Shown piece after piece: positions 1 to 8,395 of a stretch of DNA of 64,000 nt. Made by a program: the position numbers and the translations under genes. The DNA is from Microbacterium sp. BH-3-3-3. GTDB lineage: Bacteria; Actinomycetota; Actinomycetes; Actinomycetales; Microbacteriaceae. The stretch lies in NCBI RefSeq assembly GCF_001792815.1, contig NZ_CP017674.1, forward strand, positions 372,001-436,000. The letters run 5' to 3'. How positions within the stretch are numbered: the first letter of the stretch is position 1; each line of letters starts with the position of its first letter. The notes beneath the pieces were generated by a model. That model did not search any database, had not been told where the DNA came from, and was given only the letters and a program-made list of their open reading frames with translations.

Positions 1-599
1 TCGGTGTCGCCGCGCACGGTGTCGAGCCAGTCGCCGAACTCCTCGGCATTCGACACGGTCGCCGACAGCGACACGAGTTTGACCGACGACGGCAGGTGGA
101 TGATGACTTCTTCCCACACCGCGCCACGGAAGCGGTCGGCGAGGTAGTGCACCTCGTCCATGACGACGAAGCGCAGGCCACGCAGGGCCGGCGAATCGGC
201 GTACAGCATGTTGCGCAGCACCTCGGTCGTCATCACGACGATGCGCGCCGAGGAGTTGATGTTCGTGTCGCCGGTGAGCAGGCCCACCTCGTCGTCGCCG
301 TAGATCTCTTGCAGCTCGTGGAACTTCTGGTTCGACAACGCCTTGATCGGCGTGGTGTAGAACGCCTTGTCCCCGGGCTCCGACATCGCGAGGTGGATGG
401 CGAACTCGCCGACGATGGTCTTTCCGGCGCCGGTGGGGGCCGCCACCAGCACGCTCCGCCCGTCTTCGAGCGCGTGGCATCCGGCGATCTGGAAGTCGTC
501 GAGCTCGAACCGCTGCATCTCGGCGAAGTCGGCCGTGTGCGGGTGCGTCGAACGGGCGCTGGCGCGCGCGAAACGCTCGGCCGGACTCGGCGCGCTCAC
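1..599 (-). CDS. helY: HelY-type Ski2/Mtr4-like DEAD/DEAH RNA helicase (N-terminal part)
   Basis: Superfamily 2 helicase of the Ski2/Mtr4 group, in actinobacteria called HelY and presumed to unwind RNA. Only the first 199 codons are in the window. They show the ATP-binding motif APTGAGKT (about residues 54-61), TTPIKALSNQK (motif Ia), DEVHYLAD (motif II) and SLSAT (motif III), in the right order. The start is the GTG at 599-597, which overlaps the tatC stop as GTGA, so translation is probably coupled. It is the last visible gene of the pafBC-tatAC-helY row that is conserved in actinobacteria. The helicase C-domain lies outside the window. Confidence 0.87.
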   Translation of the reverse strand, partial: MSAPSPAERFARASARSTHPHTADFAEMQRFELDDFQIAGCHALEDGRSVLVAAPTGAGKTIVGEFAIHLAMSEPGDKAFYTTPIKALSNQKFHELQEIYGDDEVGLLTGDTNINSSARIVVMTTEVLRNMLYADSPALRGLRFVVMDEVHYLADRFRGAVWEEVIIHLPSSVKLVSLSATVSNAEEFGDWLDTVRGDT

Positions 600-1417
600 G
601 CGATGGGCCCCGACGGCGTTGCGGCCGCGGCGGCGCGACGCGCCTTGCGGCGGTCGAACAGCATCGACACCCCGGCGGCGGCGAAGAACAGCACGGTGAG
701 GATGGCGGCCAGCATGAGCATGCTGATGATGTCGGCCGCCGGGGTGGCGAGGGCCGAGAACAGGGTGGCGATGAGGATCGCGACCCGCCAGCCCTTCAGG
801 ATCGCCTTGCCGCTCATGATGCCGGCGACGTTCAGCGCGACCAGGAACACCGGCAGCACGAACGCCACGCCCACCACGATCATGAGCTTGAACACGAAGT
901 CGTAGTAGTCGGTGGCGTTGTAGAAGTTGACGCCGCCCTCGGGCGTGAAGCCCCACATGAGCTCGATCACGTGCGGGACGATCAGCAGCCCCACCCAGCA
1001 GCCCACGAAGAACAGCGGGACCGCGGATGCCACGAACCCGACCGTGTAGCGCACCTCTTTGCGCGTGAGTCCGGGCATGATGAACGCCCAGATCTGCCAC
1101 AGCCACACCGGTGCCGACAGGAAGATGCCGATCGAGAACGCGATGCGCATGCGCAGGTCGAACGCCGAGGTCACCGAGGTGAAGTTCAGCGCCGAGAAGT
1201 CGTCGCCGCGGCGCTCCGCGATCGCACGGATCGGCTCGGTGATCAGGTGGATGATCGGGTCGGTGATGATGAACGCGACCACCATGCCCACCACGAGGGC
1301 GGCAGCCGCGATCATCAGACGCTTGCGCAGCTCCACGAGATGCGCGCCGATGGACATGCGCTTATCGCGCCGCGGCCCCTCGGGGAGGTCGATGCGCGGC
1401 GGGCCTGCCGTCACCAC
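596..1417 (-). CDS. tatC: Twin-arginine translocase subunit TatC
   Basis: Polytopic membrane receptor of the Tat pathway, which exports folded proteins carrying twin-arginine signals. The 273-residue product has six hydrophobic segments and the TatC N-terminal signature (MSIGAHLVELRKRL, residues 21-34). The C-terminus is Ala/Arg-rich. The GTG at 1417 lies three bases after the tatA stop; a Met at residue 21 is a plausible alternative start, but no better ribosome site precedes it. It forms the minimal TatAC pair with the upstream tatA and is coupled by GTGA overlap to helY. Confidence 0.95.
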   Translation of the reverse strand: MVTAGPPRIDLPEGPRRDKRMSIGAHLVELRKRLMIAAAALVVGMVVAFIITDPIIHLITEPIRAIAERRGDDFSALNFTSVTSAFDLRMRIAFSIGIFLSAPVWLWQIWAFIMPGLTRKEVRYTVGFVASAVPLFFVGCWVGLLIVPHVIELMWGFTPEGGVNFYNATDYYDFVFKLMIVVGVAFVLPVFLVALNVAGIMSGKAILKGWRVAILIATLFSALATPAADIISMLMLAAILTVLFFAAAGVSMLFDRRKARRAAAAATPSGPIA

Positions 1418-1420
1418 GAC

Positions 1421-1675
1421 TTAGATCGTGGGGTCGTTCGACCTGCGCGGCTCGGGGGCGGCGGTCGAAGCGGTGCCGGTCTCGGTGGCGCGCGGCGTCT
1501 CGGGCGTGGGAGCCACGACCTCGTCGTCGCGCTTCATCTCTTTCATCTCGCTCTTGAACACGCGAGCTGACTGGCCGACGCTCTTCGCGAGGGCGGGGAG
1601 CTTGGCGGCGCCGAACAGCAGAAGGATGACGGCCAAGACGATCAGCAGGTGCCATCCGGTCAATCCCTGAAACAT
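1421..1675 (-). CDS. tatA: Twin-arginine translocase subunit TatA
   Basis: Pore-forming Tat component of 84 residues. One N-terminal transmembrane helix (about 8-22, LLIVLAVILLLFGAAKLP) is followed by the FGAxKLP hinge and an amphipathic helix, then a charged acidic/threonine-rich tail. GAGGAG lies about six bases upstream of the ATG. No tatB is adjacent, so in this locus TatA probably covers both roles, as in other Gram-positives, unless a tatB lies elsewhere. Confidence 0.95.
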   Translation of the reverse strand: MFQGLTGWHLLIVLAVILLLFGAAKLPALAKSVGQSARVFKSEMKEMKRDDEVVAPTPETPRATETGTASTAAPEPRRSNDPTI

Positions 1676-1839
1676 GAGGACTCCTCGTCTTGTTCGGGCG
1701 TGGACATCAGTCTAACCCGCGGTTTCGGCCGCGGACCAGACGGGCCCACGGGTGCGACTACTGGGTGCGGACGCTCAGGCGCGGCGATCGGGTCGGCCAG
1801 CGGCTCCTCGTCGTCGCGGAGGGCCGAGCGGGAGGACGC

Positions 1840-2814
1840 TCAGGGCTCCGCGCGATACTGCGCCAACCCCGCCGCCGCCCACGCCGCCGCCGCGTGGCGG
1901 GCGCCGGCCGGTTCGAGCAGCTCGACCTCGCCGCCGCGCCGGGCTGCGAGGCGCTTCAGGCTCTGCTCGTCGGCGAGATGGAGCGAGGCCACCGAGGTGA
2001 CCCCGTCGGAGTCGTCGATGTCGGCGCGCTCGAGGTAGTCGGCCAGCAACGGCGCCACCGCGCGGGGAAAGCGGAACCGGGCCACCACCTCGTCGTCGGC
2101 CGGGGCGAACAGGTCGGGAACCGGATCGCCGCCGTGCACGGCCGGAATGTCGGTGAGGGTGGGATCGCTCACGCGGTCGAGGTGGAACGTGCGCACGGCT
2201 TGGCGCAGGTGGCACCAGCCCTGCAGGTACCACTGGTCGTTGGCGATGTGCACCTTGATGGGGTCGACGGTGCGCGTGGTGGGACCGGCGCCGGGCGCGC
2301 GGTACGTGAACGTGACCGCCACGCGGGCGCGGAGCGCCTCGTCGACGACATCGCGCACCCCGTCGACGGGCCCGGGCGCGACGATGACGGCGGGCGGCGC
2401 AGCCGCGGCACCGCGAGCGAGCTTGGAGAGCAGCCCCGAGACGAGGTCGTTGTCGCCGACGCCCGGCAGACTCCGCGCGAGTTGCAGACCCGCCAGCAGA
2501 GCCGCGGCCTCGCGTGCGGTCAGCCGGGGCGAGCGTTCCAATCCCACGGTGTTGGTGATCGCGATCACGTCTTCGCGGTCGAGCAGGTCCCAGTCGATGT
2601 CGAAGAGGTCGTGCGGCAACTGCCAGTACCCCTGCTCGCCGGGAAGGCCGATGACAGTGAGGCGCTCCACCATCGCGCGCATCTGCCCGGGGGCGACGTC
2701 GAAGTCGGCTGCGGCCTCGGCCACCGAGACCTCGCCCTTGCCGAGCAGGTAGGGCACCAGCTGCAGCAGCAGGGCCGCACGGTCGAGGGCGGCGATGGGC
2801 CGATCGGTGCTCAC
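1840..2814 (-). CDS. pafC: WYL-domain transcriptional regulator PafC
   Basis: Second subunit of the PafBC activator, which in mycobacteria drives the RecA/LexA-independent DNA-damage response. The 324-residue protein has an N-terminal winged-helix region (about 10-80), a central WYL domain (the WYL tripeptide is present in NDQWYLQGWC near residue 200) and a C-terminal WCX domain ending in an alanine-rich stretch. The GTG start overlaps the pafB stop by four bases. The family usually works as a PafB-PafC heterodimer or fusion; here the two remain separate. Confidence 0.92.
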   Translation of the reverse strand: MSTDRPIAALDRAALLLQLVPYLLGKGEVSVAEAAADFDVAPGQMRAMVERLTVIGLPGEQGYWQLPHDLFDIDWDLLDREDVIAITNTVGLERSPRLTAREAAALLAGLQLARSLPGVGDNDLVSGLLSKLARGAAAAPPAVIVAPGPVDGVRDVVDEALRARVAVTFTYRAPGAGPTTRTVDPIKVHIANDQWYLQGWCHLRQAVRTFHLDRVSDPTLTDIPAVHGGDPVPDLFAPADDEVVARFRFPRAVAPLLADYLERADIDDSDGVTSVASLHLADEQSLKRLAARRGGEVELLEPAGARHAAAAWAAAGLAQYRAEP

Positions 2815-3803
2815 GCGGCACCTCCGTGCAGGGCCAGCGTCGCCTCGAGGCGACGGATGACCTCGACGCGCAGGTCGTCGGGGGCGACGACGCGCACCTC
2901 GGGACCGTACGAGGCGAGCTCGTCGGCGAACACGTGCAGGTCGACGTACGGCACGAGGATGCCCTGCGGCGCCGCATCGGCGCGGCGCGCCAGCCGCAGG
3001 GCGGCTTCGGTTCCTGGGTGCACCTCGAGCAGCGCCCGCTGACGCGCGGCGACAGCCCGCAGGCCCGCCAGCGCCCGTTCTCCGGCGCCGTCTCGCAGGT
3101 CAGCCGGGAACTTCTCGCGCGCGACGGTGACGTCGCCGACGATGCGGGCCAAGAGGAACGTGCGGTCGGCCTGCACGTTCTGGTCGAACCCGTAGACGTG
3201 CCACCGCGCCTCGTACTCGACGAGGGCGAACGGACGGATGCGCCGCTCGCGCGGACGCGCCTCGCCCGGACGCAGGTAGGTGAACGTCACGACCCGCGAC
3301 TGCTCGATCGCCCGCTGCAGGGTCGCGAACGAGGCGTCGCGCACCCGGATGCGGGGCGCGTACCCGATGATCGGCTCGTCGACGGCGATGCCGAGCGCGC
3401 GGATCTTGCGCAGACCGCTGCGGGCGTCGACCGAGAGCGACTCGCTCCCCCACACGCCTCCGGCGATGTTCAACAGCGCCACCTCGGCCGGGCTGAACGA
3501 GATGTCGTCGGGCAGCTCGTACTCGGCGGTCGGCACGCGATAGCGCGCCTCGCGCAGATCGTCGGGGTCGGAGCGGTTGCCGATCGTCTCGATCGGCACA
3601 CCGAGCCCGCGCAGGTTCTCTTTGTCGCGTTCGAACATCTTCTCGAGCGCGTCCTTCGACGCGCCTGCCTCGAGCTGCTCGCGGTAGCCCGCGACCGAGG
3701 AGAGGATGGTGTCTTTGGTCAGCCCCTGCTCGGTCGCCATGAGGGCGACGACGAGGTTCACCAGGCGCTCCTCGGGAGCACTTCTGGACGGGGTGGCGGG
3801 CAC
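2811..3803 (-). CDS. pafB: WYL-domain transcriptional regulator PafB
   Basis: First subunit of PafBC, 330 residues: a winged HTH at about 12-85, a WYL-type Sm-fold domain around 170-240 (here WHVYGFD in place of a strict WYL) and a WCX domain. The start is GTG at 3803. A TAGGAT hexamer (3815-3810 on the minus strand) ends exactly six bases upstream and there is no Shine-Dalgarno, so pafBC probably has its own leaderless promoter in the 26-bp gap after the FKBP gene. No pup, dop, mpa, prcBA or pafA gene lies between trmI and pafB. Confidence 0.92.
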   Translation of the reverse strand: MPATPSRSAPEERLVNLVVALMATEQGLTKDTILSSVAGYREQLEAGASKDALEKMFERDKENLRGLGVPIETIGNRSDPDDLREARYRVPTAEYELPDDISFSPAEVALLNIAGGVWGSESLSVDARSGLRKIRALGIAVDEPIIGYAPRIRVRDASFATLQRAIEQSRVVTFTYLRPGEARPRERRIRPFALVEYEARWHVYGFDQNVQADRTFLLARIVGDVTVAREKFPADLRDGAGERALAGLRAVAARQRALLEVHPGTEAALRLARRADAAPQGILVPYVDLHVFADELASYGPEVRVVAPDDLRVEVIRRLEATLALHGGAA

Positions 3804-3829
3804 CCGCCCATCCTAGGCGTCGGGGCGGG

Positions 3830-4777
3830 TCAGCCGACGGTGCCGAGGATGTCCACGACGTACACCAGGGCGGTGTCGGCGGGGGCCTGGAGGATCTGCT
3901 GGTCCTGCTCGGTCTGGTCGGCGGGGACGACGACGAGAACCTGCGAACCGACGGTCTGCCCCTCGAGGGCCGAGGCGAGAGCCGGCGGCAGAGCCGACAC
4001 CTTGGCCTGGCCGGGCGCGCCGTTCTTCCAGGTGGAGGCGAACGTCGTCTTGGCGCCCCACGCCACGCCCTGCACGTGGATGACCACCGAGGAGTCGGCG
4101 GTCAGCGCGTCGCCGTCGCCCTTCATGATGGTCTGCGAACGCACCTCGGTGGGGGCGTCGCCCGCGGGGGTCACGATGCCGGGCTGCCCGTCGGGCGCGC
4201 GCACGACCGAGGGCATGCCGGACTCGGCGTTGTACTGGTCGGCGCCGTCTGCGGCGGGGAGGAACACCTTGCGCACGTCGAACACGAAGATCGCGCCGTC
4301 GCCCTCGCCCAGACCGAAGCCCTGGGCGCCCTGCGCACCGACCTGATCGCCCGGGAGGGCGACCGCGACGCGCGAGCCCTCGGTCACGCACTTCAGCAGC
4401 GGGGCGACGGCGGGCACCGCCTGCGTGAGGCGCGTGATCGGGGTGGCGGTGGTGAGGTCGGAGCTGTACTTCGTCGCACCCACCTGCTCGCCGGTGGCGG
4501 CGTCGAGCACGGTGACGTCGATCAGCGAGAGCTGATCGTCGGTCGTGATGCGCGTGCCGTTCCCCTCGATGAGCGTCTGCGTGCCCGCCTGCGACGGGAT
4601 GAACGGCGATCGCACGGTCACCGTGGGCGTCGTACCGAAGTCACCGGTCGCCTCGACCACCGAGGCGATCGAGCTGTCGGTGGGGGTCGGGCAGGAGGAC
4701 GCGGCGGTCGCCGAGCATCCGACGAGGCCGAATCCGGCCAGAGCGGTCACGGCCACGAGAGCGGGAAGTCTGCGCAC
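3830..4777 (-). CDS. FKBP-type peptidyl-prolyl isomerase-like lipoprotein
   Basis: Predicted surface lipoprotein of 315 residues. A short Arg-led signal peptide ends in the lipobox LVGC (Cys21). The rest can be read as two FKBP-like halves, about 45-165 and 185-315, the second closer to the family and ending in LVYVVDILG. Likely role: folding of exported proteins, consistent with tatAC downstream. GTG start at 4777. The hexamer TAAACT (4789-4784) ends six bases before it, and its TAA is the stop codon of trmI, so a leaderless promoter appears to be built on the upstream stop. Whether the first half is catalytically competent is not clear from sequence. Confidence 0.85.
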   Translation of the reverse strand: MRRLPALVAVTALAGFGLVGCSATAASSCPTPTDSSIASVVEATGDFGTTPTVTVRSPFIPSQAGTQTLIEGNGTRITTDDQLSLIDVTVLDAATGEQVGATKYSSDLTTATPITRLTQAVPAVAPLLKCVTEGSRVAVALPGDQVGAQGAQGFGLGEGDGAIFVFDVRKVFLPAADGADQYNAESGMPSVVRAPDGQPGIVTPAGDAPTEVRSQTIMKGDGDALTADSSVVIHVQGVAWGAKTTFASTWKNGAPGQAKVSALPPALASALEGQTVGSQVLVVVPADQTEQDQQILQAPADTALVYVVDILGTVG

Positions 4778-4786
4778 CGGATCAGT

Positions 4787-5803
4787 TTAGGCGCTCGGGC
4801 CCGACTCCTCCGCCGCGCCCGCGACGGACTGCCGCACACCCTCGGCGGACTTCTGCGCTTCGCGCACGCGCTTGCGCAGATTCTTGTCGGTGATCTCGCG
4901 GTCGCCGACGGCTCCCGGGGTCCACAGCTCCACGTCTTCATCGCCGTAGCTCGACTTCGACGCGCGGCGCTTGACCTCGGGCGGGACGGCGCCCGGCGCG
5001 AGACGGCGGGCCGTGATGAGGAACCCCGTATGCGCGATCATGCGGTGATCGGGGCGCACGGCGAGTCCCTCGACGTGCCACCCGCGCACCATCGTCTCGC
5101 TGGCATCCGGTTCGGTGAACAGACCCGTGGCACGGATGTACTCGGCAACACGGCTCAGCTGCGTCGCGGTGGCGATGTAGCACAGCACCACACCGCCGGG
5201 GGTGAGGGCGTCGGCGGCGGCGTCGATGCACTCCCAGGGCGCGAGCATGTCGAGCACGATGCGGTCGACGGATGCCGGGGCCACGGCATCCGGAAGGCTC
5301 TCGACGAGGTCCCCGACGATGACGTCCCACGTCGGGGGGAGCTCGCCGTGGAAGGTCGCCACGTTCGCGCGGGCGACGTCGGCGAACTCCTCACGACGCT
5401 CGAACGACAGCAGCCGACCCGCGGGCCCGATCGCGCGCAGCAGCCACAGCGACAGGGCGCCGGAGCCGACGCCGGCCTCGACGACGGTGGCGCCGGGGAA
5501 GATATCGGCCTGCGCGAGGATCTGCGCCGCGTCCTTCGGGTAGACGATCGCCGCGCCACGCGGCATCGACATCACGAAGTCGCGCAGCAGCGGGCGCACG
5601 GCCAGGTAGTCGTGGTCGGAGCTGTTGGTGACCACGCTGCCGTCGGGCTGACCGACGAGCAGCTCGTGCTTGAGCACGCCGTTGTGGGTGTGCAGCTCGC
5701 CCGCCTCGCGCAGCGTGATCGTGTGCATGCGGCCCTTCGGGCCGGTCAACTGCACACGATCGCCGATGCGGAACGGACCGCTCAGGTGGGGGGTCTCGCT
5801 CAT
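4787..5803 (-). CDS. trmI: tRNA (adenine58-N1)-methyltransferase TrmI
   Basis: Methylates N1 of A58 in the T-loop of tRNAs with S-adenosylmethionine, normally as a homotetramer. The 338-residue product has a small beta N-domain (about 1-75) and a Rossmann SAM domain with VVEAGVGSGALSLWL (about 105-119), the acidic ribose-binding ERR, and IVLDMLAPWE carrying the conserved catalytic-region Asp. A charged C-terminal tail of about 50 residues exceeds the core fold. The ATG overlaps the HAD-gene stop as ATGA. In mycobacteria the homologue (Rv2118c) sits beside the proteasome locus. Confidence 0.93.
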   Translation of the reverse strand: MSETPHLSGPFRIGDRVQLTGPKGRMHTITLREAGELHTHNGVLKHELLVGQPDGSVVTNSSDHDYLAVRPLLRDFVMSMPRGAAIVYPKDAAQILAQADIFPGATVVEAGVGSGALSLWLLRAIGPAGRLLSFERREEFADVARANVATFHGELPPTWDVIVGDLVESLPDAVAPASVDRIVLDMLAPWECIDAAADALTPGGVVLCYIATATQLSRVAEYIRATGLFTEPDASETMVRGWHVEGLAVRPDHRMIAHTGFLITARRLAPGAVPPEVKRRASKSSYGDEDVELWTPGAVGDREITDKNLRKRVREAQKSAEGVRQSVAGAAEESGPSA

Positions 5804-6495
5804 CGGTTCTCCTGGCGGGTCGGGGCGTGCGCGGCGTGGAGCGCGCGCAGGTGGGCGGTGGTGCGGCCCTCGAGGCTCGGCCAGAGCGCGTGCGCTCCGA
5901 CGCCCTCGAGCGGCACCATAAGAGGGACGCCGAGCGACACGGCGCCGCTGGCGATGGCCGAGCGCAGGCCGTTCGGGGAGTCTTCGATGGCGACGGTGTC
6001 GACGATGTCGACGCCGAGCGCTGCGGCGGCCTGCAGGTACGGGTCGGGGTGGGGCTTGGGGCGCTCGACGTCGTCGCCGGCGACGACGATGTCGAAGGCG
6101 GGGAAGTCGATCAGATCGACGACCGAGAGCGCCATGCGCCGCATCGACATCGTCACGAGCGCCGTCTGGACGCCCTCGGCGCGAAGATCGGCGAGCAGCT
6201 CGCGCGCGCCCGGGCGGAACGGCACCCCCGTGACGGCGAGCTGCCGCAGCACCTCGTCGGTGAGGTACGAGATGATCTCGTCGACGCCCCACAGCACGCC
6301 GGCGTTCTGAAGAAGACGGGCGGAGTCCTCGAGCGCGAGGCCGACCATGCCCAGCGCCTGCTCGTGCGACCACGTGCCGCCGAAGCGCTCCACGAGCGGG
6401 GTCTCGGCGGCCATCCAGTATGGCTCGGTGTCGACGAGGGTGCCGTCCATGTCCCAGAGGACCGCGGACGGCGCGGGACGCGCGGGGGAAGTCAT
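5800..6495 (-). CDS. HAD-superfamily phosphatase (beta-phosphoglucomutase-like)
   Basis: Hydrolase of 231 residues with motif I DMDGTLVD (about 15-22), motif II T/S in LVTMS, motif III Lys in ERPKPHPDPY, and motif IV in AIEDSPNG. The cap region after motif I is helical, as in subclass I HADs. The substrate is not evident; small phosphorylated sugars or nucleotides are typical. ATG at 6495: TACGAT (6507-6502) ends six bases upstream, suggesting leaderless transcription of a HAD-trmI unit. Its stop overlaps the trmI start. Confidence 0.9.
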   Translation of the reverse strand: MTSPARPAPSAVLWDMDGTLVDTEPYWMAAETPLVERFGGTWSHEQALGMVGLALEDSARLLQNAGVLWGVDEIISYLTDEVLRQLAVTGVPFRPGARELLADLRAEGVQTALVTMSMRRMALSVVDLIDFPAFDIVVAGDDVERPKPHPDPYLQAAAALGVDIVDTVAIEDSPNGLRSAIASGAVSLGVPLMVPLEGVGAHALWPSLEGRTTAHLRALHAAHAPTRQENR

Positions 6496-6603
6496 CGTTC
6501 CATCGTATCCAGCGCCCCGCGCGGCCCCGCGCCGCACGTCCGGCCGTCGCCGCGCGCGTGCGCCTATCCTGGAACCCAGCCCCGACGGGGCAGAGGAGGT
6601 TGT

Positions 6604-7470
6604 GTGGACGCACTGGGTCGCCGGATCATCGTCGCCGCATTCGACGGCTGGAACGACGCCGGAGAAGCCGCGTCGGCGGCGGCCGCCATGCTGCGCGCCG
6701 ACGTCGAGTACGAGGTCGTGCACACGGTCGACCCGGAGCTGTACTTCGACTACCAGTACACGCGACCGCAGATCGGATTGGATGCCGAGGGGCGGCGCAC
6801 GCTCACCTGGCCCGAGGCGACGCTGCTGCGGCCCGTCGAGCGCTCCGACGAGGCCGAGATCTGGCTGCTCGTCGGCGTCGAGCCCGCCCGCGCGTGGCAG
6901 GCCTTCGCGGCCGAGTTCATCGACGTCGCCCTGCGCGAGGACGTCACCGGCTTCGTGGCCCTCGGCTCGATGATGTCGGACGTGCCCCACACGCGGCCCA
7001 TCTCGGTGTTCGCCGGCAGCGACAACGACAACGTCCGCCAGTCGCTCGGCCTCGAGAAGAGCCTGTACGAGGGGCCGGTCGGCATCCTGAGCGCGATCGG
7101 CCACGCCGCCGAGGCCGTCGGCATCCCCACCGCGAGCCTCTGGGCGAGCGTCCCCCACTACGTCGCCGGGCACACCCCCTCGCCTAAGGCCACGCTGGCG
7201 CTGCTCGAACGCCTCGAGACCATCAGCGGCATCGCGGTGCCCCGCGGCGACCTCGAGACCGAGGCGCGCGCCTGGGTCGCCTCGATCGACGCGGCCGCCG
7301 CCGACGACGATGAGATGAGCGACTACATCCGCCAGCTCGAGCAGACCCGCGACACGTGGGACTCCCCCGAGGCGTCGGGCGACGCGATCGCGCAGGAGTT
7401 CGAGCGCTACCTCCGCCATGGCGGCGACGGTCCCACGAAGCCCGGTCGAGACGACCCGCCGCGTCGCTGA
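6604..7470 (+). CDS. PAC2-family protein
   Basis: 288-residue protein of the PAC2 (proteasome assembly chaperone-like) family, which in actinobacteria is found as a stand-alone cytosolic protein of unknown biochemical role. The N-terminus IIVAAFDGWNDAGEAA and the segments GSMMSDVPHTR and SVPHYVAGHTPSPKA are family hallmarks. The GTG start is preceded by GAGGAGG (6592-6598), and a TATCCT hexamer at 6565-6570 is a likely -10 box. It is transcribed divergently from the HAD-trmI unit. A charged tail (after about 265) looks disordered. Confidence 0.9.
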   Translation: MDALGRRIIVAAFDGWNDAGEAASAAAAMLRADVEYEVVHTVDPELYFDYQYTRPQIGLDAEGRRTLTWPEATLLRPVERSDEAEIWLLVGVEPARAWQAFAAEFIDVALREDVTGFVALGSMMSDVPHTRPISVFAGSDNDNVRQSLGLEKSLYEGPVGILSAIGHAAEAVGIPTASLWASVPHYVAGHTPSPKATLALLERLETISGIAVPRGDLETEARAWVASIDAAAADDDEMSDYIRQLEQTRDTWDSPEASGDAIAQEFERYLRHGGDGPTKPGRDDPPRR

Positions 7471-7480
7471 ACACAGAACG

Positions 7481-7510
7481 AAGGCGCCGCCCCCGAGGGG
7501 ACCGCGCCTT
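7481..7510. terminator. Bidirectional hairpin terminator between PAC2 gene and uppP
   Basis: AAGGCGC and GCGCCTT form a stem around a GC-rich loop, with A and T runs on the outer sides. The two flanking genes converge here, so it can serve both strands. Confidence 0.7.
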
Positions 7511-7541
7511 CCGTCGTTCCGGCCCGTCGGGGCGCGGCCCG

Positions 7542-8387
7542 TCAGCCGGTGATCGCCGAGTACGCCGGCAGCACGCCGAGCGCCAGCAGCACCATGACCA
7601 GGATGCCGAGGGCGACCCGGTAGATCACGAAGGGCAGGAAACTGCCGCGCTGCAGGTAGCGCATGAGGAACGCGATCACGACGTAGCCGACGACGAACGC
7701 GATGACCGTGGCCAGGGCCGTCTCACCGAGGCTGTAGGGACCGGTGCCCTCGTCGAAGCTCTTGTACAGCTCGTAGAAGCCACTGGCGAAGACCGCGGGC
7801 ACGGCGAGCAGGAACGAGTACTCGGCCACGGCGGTGCGCTTGTAGCCGAGGGCGCGACCGAGCGTCGTGGTCGCGCCCGAGCGCGAGACGCCCGGGACGA
7901 GCGCGAGCGCCTGCGCGAAGCCGTACGCGATGCCGTGCGGATAGGTCAGATCGTCGAGCTCGCGGCGGCGCTTGCCGTAGTGGTCGGCGAGACCGAGCAG
8001 GACGCCGAACACGATCAGCACGATCGCGGTGATCCACAGGCTCCGGAAGTTGTCGCGGATGAGGCTCTGCAGCAGGAAGCCCGCCGCCGCGATCGGGATG
8101 GTGCCGATGATCACGAGCCAGCCCATGCGGGCGTCGGGGTCGCTGCGCGGAACCCGGCCGGTCAGCGAGCCGAACCAGCGCGAGAGGACCCGACCGATCT
8201 TCTTGCGGAAGTAGATCAGGACGGCGAGCTCGGTGCCGATCTGCGTGATCGCGGTGAAGGTCGCGCCCGGGTCGACGCGCGACGGCAGGAACTCGCCCAC
8301 GATGCGCAGGTGCGCGCTGGAGGAGATGGGGAGGAACTCGGTCAGGCCCTGAACGAGCCCGAGGATGATGACCTCGAGAATATGCAT
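7542..8387 (-). CDS. uppP: Undecaprenyl-diphosphatase UppP/BacA
   Basis: Integral membrane phosphatase that recycles undecaprenyl pyrophosphate to the monophosphate for peptidoglycan and other envelope polymers; overproduction is associated with bacitracin tolerance in other bacteria. The 281-residue protein has about eight membrane segments and both family signatures: [11 protein letters not shown] (about 17-27) and [14 protein letters not shown] (about 163-176). ATG at 8387 lies eight bases after the stop of the peptidase gene, with AAGGA upstream, so the two are probably cotranscribed. Confidence 0.95.
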   Translation of the reverse strand: MHILEVIILGLVQGLTEFLPISSSAHLRIVGEFLPSRVDPGATFTAITQIGTELAVLIYFRKKIGRVLSRWFGSLTGRVPRSDPDARMGWLVIIGTIPIAAAGFLLQSLIRDNFRSLWITAIVLIVFGVLLGLADHYGKRRRELDDLTYPHGIAYGFAQALALVPGVSRSGATTTLGRALGYKRTAVAEYSFLLAVPAVFASGFYELYKSFDEGTGPYSLGETALATVIAFVVGYVVIAFLMRYLQRGSFLPFVIYRVALGILVMVLLALGVLPAYSAITG

Positions 8388-8395
8388 GCGGTCCT

